Source of the DNA: Semisulcospira habei
Lineage: Eukaryota > Mollusca > Gastropoda > Semisulcospiridae
Direction of reading: 5' to 3'
DNA length: 64,000 bases
Assembly: GCA_036245525.1 (NCBI GenBank)
Contig: BTPG01000004.1
Location: 51,061,758 to 51,125,757 of the forward strand
A model generated the notes under the pieces. It saw only the letters and a list, made by a program, of their open reading frames with translations, had not been told where the DNA came from and searched no databases. Positions 1 through 11,188 of the stretch are shown here, piece by piece (positions within the stretch are counted from its first letter, which is position 1; every line of letters begins with the position of its first letter). The position numbers were made by a program, and so were the translations under genes.

Positions 1-155
1 CGGGGACAGGGGATCTAACTGTTTGTCTGTCCAGCGCTGTGATTCCCCTTGGTTTGTATACATATACACTATGTGTACAAGTCGCAGCCCAGGATGGACA
101 AACAATCTCCACTGCACCTAGTTTGTTGTGACTGAATGAGACAATGAAACAATAC

Positions 156-345
156 CTGCGTCCAAGGTAGTCTGTGTACGAGCCCAGAAAGAGAACAATG
201 AAAATGGCTGGAGCATACTGAGCGTAGTCCATGTACAGAGTCTGGCGAGATGTGTCAGACTGGATACGGTTCAAAATTTCCTGGAGGGAGTCGTTAGAGT
301 CACCTGAACACGGCACCTGCTGTTAAACATATGCGCACACGCATG

Positions 346-418
<73 letters not shown>

Positions 419-783
419 CACTCACAGGTAGATCATTTAGTCAGCAAAAGGTGCTCAAGCTGATGTAAGCTGCAGTTGGTCCAAGCCATCATAGTTTCTC
501 AGTGCGAGTGAACCCTTGCCTGCCCAGGGCACTCCAGGGTTTACTCGAAGAAACCCTAGTAATATCATACAGGCATGTTTCACGTTTTTGTCTACCATAT
601 TTAAAAAATACGGTACACTTTGAAATGGGGCTGGTCGGAGCGCATTCCAGAGCAAGCACATGACGTTTTTGGCGTGTGGGGCAGAAATTCTGGCAAAGAA
701 GTAACAAGATAAAAATGACGTCACATCTATCTACGCAAACCTTGCTAGAGAACGTCTTTTTTGGCGCCAAAGCGCCATATGTG

Positions 784-857
<74 letters not shown>

Positions 858-2914
858 TGAGAAGATGTGACAGCAACTAGAGCCCGCGTTTGAGGATGGA
901 TAAGCTTGAAATTTTAGGATATTGTCCCTAAAAGAGTAAAAGAATAATCTCGGGACCTTTTTTTTGATGTTTTGATTAAGATGCTCATTGGAGAGAAAAT
1001 GGCCGTGTCACAAAAACCGGTTGATCCACACTGGAGTCGGTAATCTTTCTTATTTTTACTAGATATTTTGCGTATAGCTAGATAAAAGGGACATATTGAA
1101 ATAATTGAATGAGTCCGTTAACCAGCATTGTACCTCTAAAATGACCGTGTCACAAAAACCGGTTGATCCACACTAGAGTCTGTAATTTTTCTTATTTTTA
1201 CTAGATATTTTGTGTATAGCTAGATAAAAGGGACATATTAAATAAGTTTGTTAACCAGCATTGTACCTCTAGAACTTTTTGAGTGATAATTAGATATTTA
1301 AAAAATATATATATTTTTATGTTTTGGGGATAAAGTTCACGCATTATATGGGTTAATCTTAAAACAATTGAATCTTTTTTACGAAAAAAAAAAATCTTCT
1401 CATTAATAATCGCATGATTTTTTGTATGCTGTATTTACATAAGCCTACAGTTTGCCTCAGATGTCAGGTACGATTAGGTCAACTGTGACCTGAATGCCCT
1501 AGGTGTGAAAATCAGACAGTTTTTTGCACCACTTTTTTGGCGTCATTTGTAAAACAACTAACATAAATTTTTCTTTTACGAAAAAAATATCTTTTCACTA
1601 ATACCAACATGATTTTTCATAAACAGTGTTTGCCTAAGCCTGCTGTTTGCCCGGCCCTGGGGTAGGATTAGGTCAAATTGTGACCTGTAAGCCCTAGACG
1701 TGAAAATCAGCAAGAAAATTGCAAAGTTGATTCTCTGATACGTCAAATGTTAGTACTGCGATGAGTGACGTATAACATCGAGCTGTCACTATGAACATGG
1801 TTTCATTGGACTAATGATGCCATGGCGTGAAGCTTGAAGTGACATTTCGCTGCTCGTGCTATCATTCAGCTTCTTCAGAATAGCTATGCTACGCCAGACC
1901 ACAGAGTTTACAAATGGCGAAAATTGCCGTGTGTCAGTCTTTATTTCTGTGTGCCAGTGTGTGTGAATCAGAGGGTGGGTTAGAGTAGAAGATGGATTCC
2001 TGTTGCTACACGAGCCCACAGAGCATTCTAATGGCAGGAAGCGCCGTGTGTCCGTCTTTATTGTGTGTGTTGATCAGAGGTTGGCTTAGAGAGGAGGGAA
2101 ATGGATCAGCATAATAAGCCTAATAATATGAACAACTCTGAATGTTCCTAAAAGATAAACGCATCTGAGCTCCAAACAATACAGTAGACTTTGGGATGAA
2201 ATCTTCATCTTGTTTTCAGTGAACCCTTGCACGCCCAGAACAGACTAAATACTCTTAAGTCTGAACTGGATGGGTGAGGGTTCACTCCAAGAAACCATAA
2301 TTACCACCAACATACACTACATGAGCGACTTTGCTTACCTGCTGTCCTTCAGTGACGTTAGTGACATTGAAGTAGTCCCTGGCAAACCGCTGATACAGGT
2401 ACTGTGCCTGCACTGGCACCAGCGACAGGTAGCCAGTGATATAACATAGCAACATCACGGAGGTTGACACCAGCAGGCGGCGCTTTAGTCGCTTCCGTTC
2501 CACTTCACCCATTATGGCGTTCCCAGTCTTGTCGATGTTGTCGTTGTCCGGTGCCAAAGTCGAAGGCAAGTCTTCTGGTGAGGTGACTTCAAGGTCAGCA
2601 TTGGGATGCCCGTTTGGATGGATGGTGAATTTAAGACCTGAATCCAGATTCTTCTTGACATGGGAACTTGGACTATGGTGTTCATCGTGATGATGGCCAT
2701 TATCACAGGGAGAACCATCACATTCGCTTGTCCTGCCCACACCTCCACTGTCATCTGCACTTGATGACCTTGACAAACTAACTGAAAGACTAGAATGGCT
2801 TTGATCCGATGTGCACGATTCTGTATTTGATCTCATTCTGTCCTCAACATCTCTACCGTCATCATGGTCAGTCTTGTCATCACGCAGTAGCAGTGTCTTG
2901 TCATCTGAATCCAT
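156..2914 (-). CDS. SLC46-family major facilitator transporter, 5' part (two exons seen, gene continues off the left edge)
   Basis: Coding exon 1 is 2914-2339 (192 codons) and exon 2 is about 316-156. Exon 1 ends in phase 0 at a GTAAGC donor; exon 2 ends with AG before a GTATTG donor. The ATG at 2914 has an in-frame TAG nine bases upstream. The protein begins with about 140 residues rich in Ser, Asp and His, predicted cytosolic, followed by a basic stretch and a first membrane segment near residues 147-166. Next comes an Ala/Gln-Tyr-Leu-Tyr-x-Arg-Phe-Ala motif as found after TM1 in SLC46 proteins (PCFT/SLC46A1 relatives), then two N-glycosylation sequons (N183, N186). Exon 2 encodes the rest of the first lumenal loop, a second membrane segment and GSYTDYLGRR, a good match to the MFS loop 2-3 signature. 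SLC46 members carry folates or other small organic solutes with protons; the substrate here cannot be told. Family assignment is fairly secure, the paralog is not. Confidence 0.75.
349..426. repeat. (CA)n microsatellite
   Basis: About 35 CA units with a few interruptions (CG, CT) at the right end, 30 bp upstream (on the minus strand) of the exon 2 acceptor. Confidence 0.97.
791..858. repeat. (TG)n microsatellite
   Basis: Uninterrupted TG tract of about 33 units. It creates a spurious Cys-Val open frame that should not be taken as a gene. Confidence 0.97.
997..1270. repeat. Tandem duplication, about 141-bp unit
   Basis: Two head-to-tail units, 997-1137 and 1138-1270, each beginning AAAATGRCCGTGTCAC and containing ACCGGTTGATCCACACT. 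The second unit has a small deletion. A diverged relative of the CGGTTGATCCA segment occurs near 20360. Confidence 0.85.
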
Positions 2915-3908
2915 CTTGACCTATGTCAGCAATTTAGATGGAATAAAGACTGGCTGGCCTTACTGCTGGTAATATTAAAAAAAAACTGCTGGTAATAAAA
3001 AACAATCAGCAGAACTGTTGTGCTTGCCATTTGCAGTTGATAACAAGTGGTGACAATGAGATTGAATTCCTTAAATTTTATGTGTTTCAAAGAAAACAAG
3101 TATCAGTGTCCTGATAGGCTCAGATCTTCAGTTAACGATTTTGTGTGTCATGGCTCACTCGCTGGTTTTAAAACTCTGCAAATATGTCATGTCCTGTCTA
3201 CTCCCTTCGAATCATTTGAGCTCCTGTACGTGTCCAAAGTTCCTGCATAAACCATTGGAATACTCAATTAAGTTCAATGGAAATCTTGCCAGGAATGAAG
3301 TGGGGTCAGATTGCCGCTACCTGTCACAATGTATCTGTACTGGGGGAATGCATGAATAACTCAACATAGCTGGTTCAACTTGTACTTTAGCTATCAAAGT
3401 ACTTGACACATAGATGAGATTCCATCCGGGCAGCTAGCAATGAGTCAGTCACCTGATTCCAAGTTGTCATGTATCATGGTACATGTTACAGTTACACTGT
3501 AATATGGTTTCTGCCAGTAATGAATGATCAGACAGATTGCAAATCATGGTTCATCCAGCCTGCTGCTGTCATCTTCTTAGCAGCCATATGGTCATATTTC
3601 TGAAACAAATATAGGGAGCTTACATATAATATATCAATGGATCAGAACCCAGGGGGCCAAGTGTAGCCTGGCCACATCAACTATGAACATCTTGATATTG
3701 CTAAGAGTATTGTTTAGTCCTACCTTCTTTTTTCTTTGTGTCATACCTCCTGTCTTTCACCCACTCCCCCCCCCCCCCCCACCCCCTCCCCTCCTCCTTA
3801 ATTTTTGAAACACTTTGCTATACCTGCTCTGAAAATCTTCCTATGCTACTGAAATAATGATGAACAAAAAAACACACAACTTTTACCTGAATACGAAACA
3901 ACAAAACT
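2915..3908. other. Presumed upstream region of the SLC46-like gene, no gene seen
   Basis: AT-rich unique-looking sequence with a poly-C run near 3768-3782. It should contain the 5' UTR and promoter of the minus-strand transporter, but no TATA box or initiator could be singled out. Confidence 0.4.
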
Positions 3909-4116
3909 TTAACCCATTACATCCCGAGGCTTACTTTTTAAAAGTATAGTCATTGTCCTATGAAGGCTACATTACAGATTAAGAGATAGATCAACCATTT
4001 TAGTTCAAGGGTGGTGCCAGAATAGCTTGGCGCCTTAGGTGCCAAGCTATCCTGACACCACCCTTGAACTATCATAGTCAAATTTATTTCAAGTGTATCA
4101 GGATGAAAAGGGTTAA
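3909..4116. mobile_element. Palindromic TTAA MITE, family B (variant)
   Basis: Starts TTAACCCATTACATCCCGAG and ends AAAAGGGTTAA. The central stem arms are near 4003-4070 (GGGTGGTGCC against GACACCACCC), centred on GGCGCC. Confidence 0.8.
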
Positions 4117-4407
4117 TCAAGAGCAAGCCTAAGCTGCTCATCAAATGCATGTTGGTACAGTACTATGGTTTCTTTCAGTGAACCCTTGTGTGCTTGAGGG
4201 GCAACTTTGGTAAGATATTCATTTGTCACCTGTTCTTCATTCAGTTACATAATAAGCATGATTGAGCGATACTATACCACTAACTGAATCTGACAGGCAG
4301 GCGGCATATGTGTGCCAGAATTTAACCTGAAATTTGTCACAGTCAGCTGTATTGATGGTTATGGTCACCGGTCAGCTGTTAGACTGCACTCAACAGCAAT
4401 AGGTATA

Positions 4408-4726
4408 GGGCTCGGGAAGCTGACGTCATCACGCCAGTCGTGGCGGCCATCTTGTGAGAATACAGGACTAAGCGCTCATAAGGAAATCGCTATTTTTGTA
4501 ATGTCAGAAAAGTCCTGATGTACTGTAAGCAATAACAGCAAGTCTTGCCATCACTGTAGGAAACCGCTCACCAGAATCTGTTTTTGTTTGTTTCCAAAGA
4601 GGAACAAAAATGAAGAAAAACGTGTTGAAACACTATTTCGCTACTACAGGATGACTATGGTATTCTCTTTAAGATGGTGGCTGACACGCCGACGCTGCTA
4701 GGCAACGCGGGGAACTTCCCAAGCCC
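4408..4726 (+). mobile_element. 319-bp TIR element, copy 1
   Basis: Begins GGGCTCGGGAAG and ends CTTCCCAAGCCC, and is flanked on both sides by TATA (4404-4407 and 4727-4730). It contains a CRE-like TGACGTCA near its left end. No coding capacity. An inverted copy of exactly the same length lies at 5092-5410. Confidence 0.75.
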
Positions 4727-5091
4727 TATAGATTCTCATGAGCCCCCACAGCTGCGAGGCTCATGTGGATCTATACTTTTTCTTCACGCACTTGTGTTAA
4801 AGACCTGCCATACTGATGGACGGCCCATACAGCCCTTCAGTCATGTATAGATATCCTGTCTTTATTTATATTAGAGATACAAGTCATTCCTTCTGATGCC
4901 TTTTGGCCTCAGGCTGCAAGGTCCAAAAGCACTGACCAGCACACCGTACTTGTATTTTATGAGCATACTACACAATAACGTTCCCCAGGAAGAAAGAAAC
5001 ACCCTTAGAAAGGACACATACAACACTGCTGTGTTAACTTTTACTTGTCATTTTTAAGCGTCTTTGTTTGTTTCTATCTCTGTTGGGCATA
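4727..5091. other. Spacer between inverted 319-bp elements
   Basis: 365 bp. It carries a D-type hairpin (CTCATGAGCCCCCAC against GAGGCTCATGTGGATC) near 4733-4788 and, near 4987-5030, a segment like the arm of the 377-bp foldback element at 49544. Confidence 0.55.
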
Positions 5092-5410
5092 GGGCTCGGG
5101 AAGTTCCCCACGTTGCCTAGCAGCGTTGGCGCGTCAGCCGCCATCTTAAGAGGATACCATAGTCATCCTATAGTTGCGAAATAGTGTTTCAACATGTTTT
5201 TCTTCATTTTATTCCTCTTTACAAACAAACAAAAACAGATTCTGGTGAGCAGTTTCCTACTGTGATGGCAAGACTTGCTGTTGTTGCTTAAATAGTACAT
5301 CAGGACTTTTCTGACATTACAAAAACAGCGACTTCCCTATGAGCGCTTAGTCCCGTATCCTCACAAGATGGCCACCATGACTGGCGTGATGACGTCAGCT
5401 TCCCGAGCCC
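5092..5410 (-). mobile_element. 319-bp TIR element, copy 2 (inverted)
   Basis: Reverse complement of the 4408-4726 copy with scattered substitutions. It begins GGGCTCGGGAAG and ends CTTCCCGAGCCC. The flanks do not show a clean target duplication. Confidence 0.75.
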
Positions 5411-5478
5411 CATTGCTTTGTATTTCACACACTTGCCACTCGATCACCTTTGTGGTCTGGATTCCATATGATAAACTT

Positions 5479-5692
5479 ATACCCATTTAGCCCCACGTCC
5501 GCTTTTCCCAAATCTGGGAGGTGTCACCTGACACTGACCTATTTACCCGATGCAGGAGATGGATCGATCATAATTCAAGGGTAGTGTCATATTAGCTTGG
5601 TGCCGGATGGCGGCAAGCTAATCTGGCACTACCCTTAAATTATCATGGTCAATTCATCTCCTGTTGTTGGGTGTCAAGGCTAAATGTGTTAA
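5479..5692. mobile_element. Palindromic TTAA MITE, family A
   Basis: The left end is decayed (TTATACCCATTTAG); the right end is intact (AATGTGTTAA). The core left arm is GTAGTGTCATATTAGC and the right arm GCTAATCTGGCACTACC. It abuts the next B copy directly. Confidence 0.75.
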
Positions 5693-5913
5693 CTGAACCC
5701 TTATCATTCGAAATACACCAGTGTGTGAAATGTTTTACTCAAATAGTTCAAGGGTAGTGCCAGAAAAGCTTGGTGCCTTTAGACGCCAAGCTATTCTGGC
5801 ACCACCCTTGAACTAATGCCATTGGTCTGTATATTTATCTGTAAGTACTATAATGTATTGCAAATGGCAGTGTACAAATTTGAAGCTTTTAGCCTCAGTA
5901 TGATATGGGTTAA
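5693..5913. mobile_element. Palindromic TTAA MITE, family B, reverse orientation
   Basis: Runs from ACCCTTATCATTCG to GATATGGGTTAA, so the arm containing CCATATGCAAGC-type sequence is on the right. Core arms GGGTAGTGCC and GGCACCACCC. Confidence 0.8.
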
Positions 5914-6039
5914 TGCGTCAGTCGTGACATCAGTGTCTACTGCCGTGATTCCCTCCTGTCTACGCACAATGCGATACATGTCACTGGTCAGTCTCGAGTC
6001 ATTTGTACTGCACTTATATATAGTATATATTATTGGTCG

Positions 6040-6260
6040 GAGGGGTATGCTACACGGACCCTTGTAGGCCTGAGGGAGGTCAAAGGAAACATATATGTCA
6101 TGAAGTTGCCGTCACCAGTACTGAGTGTGCTTGTTGTTTCGAACAACACTAAGTAACTTTGTATTTTAGAACATTTGGCGATCTTTTATAGAACAAAACT
6201 GGCATCCAAGATGCGTCATTGAGAGGGCTACAAAACGACCGCCGTTTTTCGCTACAGGTG
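6040..6260. repeat. Dispersed repeat related to 36990-37400
   Basis: 6040-6095 matches the arm of the hairpin at 37258-37406 (GACCCTTGTAGGCCTGAGGG). 6130-6250 is an inverted diverged copy of about 37000-37090. No coding function seen. Confidence 0.6.
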
Positions 6261-6348
6261 TTTTTGCTATCACGGTCACATATGGTACGGTTTGCGCTAG
6301 TGACTGGTCGTGTGACGTATGGAGGAAAACAAAATGTAAAATGACACG

Positions 6349-6789
6349 TCACGTGCTTGTCAACATAAAAATGATCTCATCTTGTTCATCTGCGAACTTA
6401 ATGACCTCCGGCACAGCTACAACCACCAAATAAATAAAACCGCATAACTGGATCGCGGGTCGGCAGGCGGCCACGCCCCCTTTGTCAAGCTCAGTTTGAT
6501 TTACACTTGAAGTAAAACTTGCGGCGTAGGTAGGTCGGCAATGGCCAAAGACTGTAGTGTACCAGTAGTGCTCAGGCGATACGCTAATCTCATATAATAA
6601 CAGAACGTCACGTAACATGTCACTGGTCGACTGGTGCACGACCCGGCTCACACTGGTTTCAATGGCCAGACCGTGGCAACACACAGGTTTCCCACATGTG
6701 TACCACAAACCGCAGCTTGATTCCCATATTTGAACTGTGAGCGAACTGTAACTGTCCGTCAAGTTATTTGAGTCAGAGGCACGCAACAT
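6349..6789 (-). CDS. Hypothetical ORF with a claudin-like GLWxxC motif, doubtful
   Basis: A 146-codon open frame starting at 6789, with an in-frame TGA just upstream. It contains IWESSCGLWYTCGKPVCC, which resembles the W-GLW-C-C signature of the first extracellular loop of claudin/PMP22 proteins, and a hydrophobic segment near residues 112-132. The first membrane segment of a claudin is missing and no convincing acceptor or partner exon was found. The motif may be chance. The divergent plus-strand frame at 6794-7102 is equally unsupported. Confidence 0.2.
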   Translation of the reverse strand: MLRASDSNNLTDSYSSLTVQIWESSCGLWYTCGKPVCCHGLAIETSVSRVVHQSTSDMLRDVLLLYEISVSPEHYWYTTVFGHCRPTYAASFTSSVNQTELDKGGVAACRPAIQLCGFIYLVVVAVPEVIKFADEQDEIIFMLTST

Positions 6790-7174
6790 AAATATGGCCG
6801 TTCAGGGCGGTGTAGTTACATCGCTCGCTTTTCACTACTGGACTGAAAACTTTGTCGGCCGCTACAATGACTCGACAAGTATTGGCCTGGTTCTCTCGGC
6901 CGTATTGGCATTGACCTTGATCACAGTACAAAAACACCACTGCACCTCACATTTTTCGGTCGCGCATGGCGGGCACTACTCAGTGACAGAAGAGACAGAA
7001 GGCAGGGTCGGTTGTGACAGTTTTATACATGTATACTCACAATGCGGCACACACAAATCGGTTCAGTACTTCCTATTTATGTCCCTCTTATTGCACTTGT
7101 AATGATGTGGACAAAAGGCACACACAAATGGCTGACTGAAATACATTTTTTAATGTGCGGTTCAGTAACTGACA

Positions 7175-7284
7175 CCCCAGTGCGCAAAGGCCGTCTCGGG
7201 CCGCCATTGGCCCGCGCACGTACGCGGGCCATGCGCGGGCCAACGGCGGCCGATATCGGCCCGATGGCCTTTTGCGCATTGGGG
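7175..7284. mobile_element. 110-bp GC-rich palindromic repeat
   Basis: Ends CCCCAGTGCGCAAAGGCC and GGCCTTTTGCGCATTGGGG. The centre contains GGCCCGCGCACGTACGCGGGCC. Copies or pieces lie at 33063-33135, 35834-35888, 36170-36222, 39611-39719 and 41760-41853. Confidence 0.75.
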
Positions 7285-7404
7285 CGTAAGTTGGCAACTA
7301 CCGCACATATAATTATGCGCATTGGAACATTACTTCATACGGTTTGCTCAGACACGCACACAGGCAATCGAAAACTAATTTCGCAGTGTTCGACTCGGAA
7401 TAAT

Positions 7405-7512
7405 GTGAGTGAATGCGCGTGATTCACGTGAGCGTGTTTGTTGGCTTCAGTTCGCGGCGGCGCTTTGAGCCGATTTTCAATTGGGATAAAGCGCCTATTT
7501 AATGCGCTGATT
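7405..7512 (+). mobile_element. SINE-like repeat, 3' part
   Basis: Contains GTGATTCACGTGAGCGTG, GAGCCGATTTTCAATTGGG and the tail AAAGCGCCTATTTAATGCGC. Longer copies are at 8740-8927 and 19196-19366. The tail resembles the 3' ends used by L2/CR1-type LINEs. Confidence 0.65.
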
Positions 7513-7589
7513 TGATTTGAATACTGACGTCGGCCGGATCTACATACATACAGGTACTAGTGAGGCTAAAATGGTTACTATGGTATACT

Positions 7590-7880
7590 TTTTCGGATAC
7601 GGTACAACTGGAAACCCGCAGTTCCCGCTTTACAGCACGTTGTACGACATTCTCGTAGAACGCGAGACTATGATATGAAAACTGAGTCATTACATGGACA
7701 GTTTAACACCGAACAGTACACCGCTGTCACCGACAGTTCCATATCGGTGTTAAACTGTCTCATGACTTTTTGTCTCGCCGGCTTCCTACAAGAATGTCGC
7801 CGGATCCATATGCAACGTGCTGTAAAGCGGACAGTTTCCAGTTGTCCACTGACTCGATTAAGTCAGTGTGTACAAATATA
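7590..7880. repeat. Imperfect long inverted repeat (foldback)
   Basis: Left arm ACAACTGGAAAC...CAGTTTAACACCGA; the right arm is its reverse complement, TCGGTGTTAAACTG...GTTTCCAGTTGT. Arms of about 120 bp with indels surround a short loop near 7720. Shorter related pieces occur near 8205-8285. Confidence 0.65.
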
Positions 7881-8603
7881 AAAGAAACATGATGAACTTA
7901 AATTCACAAGAATATAATCTGTTGTCAGGTGAAAGAAATTTAGACAGCAGCCTAATCTGCATATCAACAGATGAGCTCTGTCCGTGCTCAGCGCGTGTAG
8001 TGGCACTCCACATCTGTTGCTAGTCTTACTGTGTAAATGTGCGGTAGACGCGGCCTAAGACATAATACTTATTTAACTATTCAATAATCTAAACATTCAT
8101 GCTTTGCTGAACTTTTCCCCCGCAAAATGAAATTTTGGACACTAAAGCGAATGTCGAGATTGTTGGCGTATTCAATTTCACGAAACCTCTTGCACGAGAC
8201 TTGAAAAGTAATGCAGAGTTTAACACTGGACAGTGTACATGAGGTACAGTTCAACACCGTCTGGACAGTATACACAGGGTACAGTGTCTAAACAAGTACA
8301 TTATAGTGACAACTTCAGCCTAACTGAGACCATCCAGCTGCAGGCTTTTGTCAAAATCAACACACGAAAAGACATGTAATAACTTCCCATGACAGCACAG
8401 GTTATGATCACACTGACGTTACTAGCAACACTGCCATGATAAAACTTTAGCCAGCTGCTTAGATCTTAGAAGATGCCGGCCTATCCCGGAACCCAAAGAT
8501 ACATGTGCCTTGAAATTATATAAGATTAGTGTGAACAATTCAGCGGAACAATGTCAGCTATAGCTGTAGCCTCTAAAACCATCCCTACTGAGACTAGAGC
8601 CAG

Positions 8604-8606
<3 letters not shown>
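7881..8606. other. Intergenic, nothing recognised
   Basis: Mostly unique-looking sequence. The only structure seen is the diverged foldback-arm fragment near 8205-8285. Confidence 0.4.

Positions 8607-8670
<64 letters not shown>
8607..8670. repeat. (GA)n microsatellite
   Basis: Pure GA tract of about 32 units. Confidence 0.97.
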
Positions 8671-8673
<3 letters not shown>

Positions 8674-8739
8674 TGGTATCAGATTCAGCCCACTTAATCA
8701 AATTTCAAATACAAACGATTTTGAATTTCCAAAAACTAC

Positions 8740-8925
8740 AGTAGCTCGCTTGAGCTTGCCCTTAGCACCACGTGAATGTTCTGTGTTTATGTACAGTGTG
8801 TGAGTGAATGCGCGTGATTCACGTGAGTGTGCTTGTTGGGTTCAGTTCGCGGCGGTGCTTTGAGCCGATTTTCAATTGGGATAAAGCGCCTATTTAATGC
8901 GCTTATTATTATTATTATTATTATT

Positions 8926-8927
<2 letters not shown>
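8740..8927 (+). mobile_element. SINE-like repeat ending in an ATT tail
   Basis: Same family as 7405-7512 and 19196-19366. It ends AAAGCGCCTATTTAATGCGC followed by seven or eight ATT units, a tail typical of SINEs mobilised by L2/CR1-like LINEs. GA tracts follow directly. Confidence 0.7.
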
Positions 8928-8928
<1 letters not shown>

Positions 8929-8993
<65 letters not shown>

Positions 8994-9026
8994 GTTATTG
9001 GAGAGAGAGAGAGAGAGAAAGAGAGA
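8929..9026. repeat. (GA)n microsatellites
   Basis: Two GA tracts, 8929-8990 and 9001-9026, separated by TTAGTTATTG. Confidence 0.95.
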
Positions 9027-9287
9027 ATGATTCTTTATGACGGTGAAAGTTTTGGTGAAACCATTTTTCAAACTTGCCGTTGCTAATCTACTTTACATAT
9101 AAAGCACAAATCACACCTTAAAATGGGAAACAAGAAATATAAAACGCATAAAACAATGAAATATAACTTTTAAAAAATCGTTCAGACATAGAAACAGGCG
9201 TCCAGGCATTCGCACACCCGCAAAATCTCGTACATACACACAGTTGTAAAAGTGTACATATCCATACACACATTCATAAAACACAAG

Positions 9288-9315
9288 CACAAACACACAC
9301 ACGCGCGCGCGCACA

Positions 9316-9361
<46 letters not shown>

Positions 9362-9425
9362 GCGCGCACACACACGACACACGCGCGCGCGCACACACAC
9401 ACACACACTGACACACACACACACG
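9288..9425. repeat. Mixed (CA)n/(CG)n tract
   Basis: CACACA runs alternate with CGCGCG blocks, a potential Z-DNA-forming sequence. The Cys-Val and Thr-His open frames across it are artefacts. Confidence 0.95.
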
Positions 9426-10527
9426 CACAATACTTGCAGCATTAACTGAAGATATAACTGAATTGAAGAGTTAGAAAGGGGAAGATCGTGCACTGCAGGC
9501 TGCTGTGACTGAAAATCTTACGATGATGAGGTCACAGGTATTTGAAGAGACTGGTAAAAGACGAAAGCGCTGTTGATGTGACATTTTTGGGCAATGTGTT
9601 TTACATGCTAGCACCCGAGAACGCTAAACTTGTCTCGTAGAGATCGAGTCTAGGTCGTGGCACAGTAATGGACTGCCTTGATCTGGATTATGTCGATGCC
9701 GGGAGGGAAAACATTTTTTTTTAACACAATCGGGGAGTTTGTTATTCAATACTTTGAACATCGTTATTCCCTTATTGTATATAATAAATGACTTTTAGGG
9801 AGAGAATTTCTAAAGTTTTCAGTTTATTCATCCTTTGTTGAGTTAGGGTCTCAAAGGATAAGCTTCGCGGCGTCTACAATGAAGAGCGTCACAGTTCAGC
9901 ATCTTTAACTGGACCTCGCTTGCGCCATCCCACATCGTAGAAGCATAATCTATAATTATGTGACCTGATGTTGAAGAACAGTTTTCGTTTTTCGACATCA
10001 GCTATATGCTTTTAACTTGGATAAAATAAACAGTTTCTTTGATATTGTCTTACATATGTTACTAATATGGCATTGCCATTTAAACTGGTTACTAACGATC
10101 TACAGTAACACCGAGAAGACGATGTTTCATTACCTGGCTCAGTGATAGAATTGCCTTGAAGGGACAAGCTGATTGAGAGAGAGCCGAGCTGGTGCTTTTG
10201 GCGAGTACTTAATTACAACCATACATTCAGTCTTTGCAGGGTTCAAGATCATGGAATTGCGGTTACGACACCAGCTGTCCGATGTCCTGTAATGTGTTTT
10301 GTAGGCGCGTGTCCTTATCGCCGGCCGGGAGCACTGTGTGTCGCAGCATCATCAGCGAACATATAAACAGTGTGTACAGAGACATAATTGTATACCGGCC
10401 GGTGTGTCGTGAGAGAGAGAGAGAGAGAGAGAGAGAGATATGCTCATGACTATAAACGGCTGCCGCAGTGTATGGCGATCATTATTATGTCGAACCTTAA
10501 CGATAAAAGGGTCTGCTGCGCACTGAC
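9426..10527. other. Intergenic, nothing recognised
   Basis: AT-rich sequence without a credible open frame. A GA tract lies at 10409-10438. Confidence 0.4.
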
Positions 10528-10713
10528 TTGGTGACTCATTCAGCCCGGACACACCGCCATAGCAAGACTGACATGGATCGAACATGATAGTTCAAGGGTG
10601 GTGCCAGAATAGCTTGGTGCCCATGTTCGATCTGGCTCTAGAACTGTGATACAGTTTTTCAGATAGCAACTTTAAAATTTGCGAATTTCGGTCCTCGTGT
10701 AGAATGTGTTAAA
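10528..10713. mobile_element. Palindromic MITE, family A relative, partly deleted
   Basis: Left half ACATGGATCGAACATGATAG then TTCAAGGGTGGTGCCAG and AGCTTGG. The right arm of the core is lost. Ends AATGTGTTAA. Confidence 0.6.
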
Positions 10714-10779
10714 CTGAAGTGATGTTACACATTTTACCCCAGTGGCGGTCAGACCACAGGCTCACGCTCAGTCTCATAC

Positions 10780-11009
10780 TTAACTCATTCTACCCCAGAC
10801 ACACCACAGGAAGACTGATAAGCGGGATCGACCATGATAGTTCAAGGGTGATGCCAGAATAGCTTGGCGCGGCCTATGGGCGCCAAGCTATTCTGGCATC
10901 ACCCTTGAACTATCATGGGCGATCTCAGTGTGTCCTACACTGCAATGCAGTCTTCAGAGGACAACGGCAAAATTTAAGGATTTCGGTGAAGGGGTAGCCG
11001 AATGAGTTA
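10780..11009. mobile_element. Palindromic MITE, family A relative
   Basis: Starts TTAACTCATTCTACCCC and ends GAATGAGTTAA. The core is almost perfectly self-complementary and carries a paired change not seen elsewhere: GGGTGATGCC on the left, GGCATCACCC on the right. Confidence 0.8.
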
Positions 11010-11123
11010 AAACCGAGGTCAGTCAGTAATTACGAACAATCAAAGAAAGAGAGTTCTAGGCACGTCTTTTAGCCGGTTCGGCAAGAGGCACAGATCACGT
11101 CCTCAAGAGCCCGCGCAACTCCA

Positions 11124-11188
11124 CCACAAGTACACTTCTATTCAAATGAGATGCTTAGCATCTCATTTGAATGGAAGTGTACTTGTGG
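11124..11188. repeat. 65-bp hairpin
   Basis: Arms CCACAAGTACACTTC and GAAGTGTACTTGTGG extend inward through ATTCAAATGAGATGC with one mismatch. No second copy was found here. Confidence 0.85.

Larger units (their letters stand above)
317..2338. other. Intron 1 of the SLC46-like gene
   Basis: Two kilobases between the two coding exons. It holds a CA repeat, a TG repeat and a tandem duplication, listed separately. No further exon or recognisable element is seen. Confidence 0.6.

Noticed and set aside
676..870. Open frame of 64 residues with a long Cys-Val run
   Set aside because: It is the translation of a TG microsatellite.
6794..7102. 102-residue plus-strand ORF starting MAVQGGVVTS with one hydrophobic segment
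   Set aside because: No family, no splice partner, and it directly opposes another unsupported ORF. Length is within chance for this GC content.
9111..9493. Overlapping Cys-Val and Thr-His rich open frames on both strands
   Set aside because: Products of the CA/CG dinucleotide tract; no coding signal outside it.
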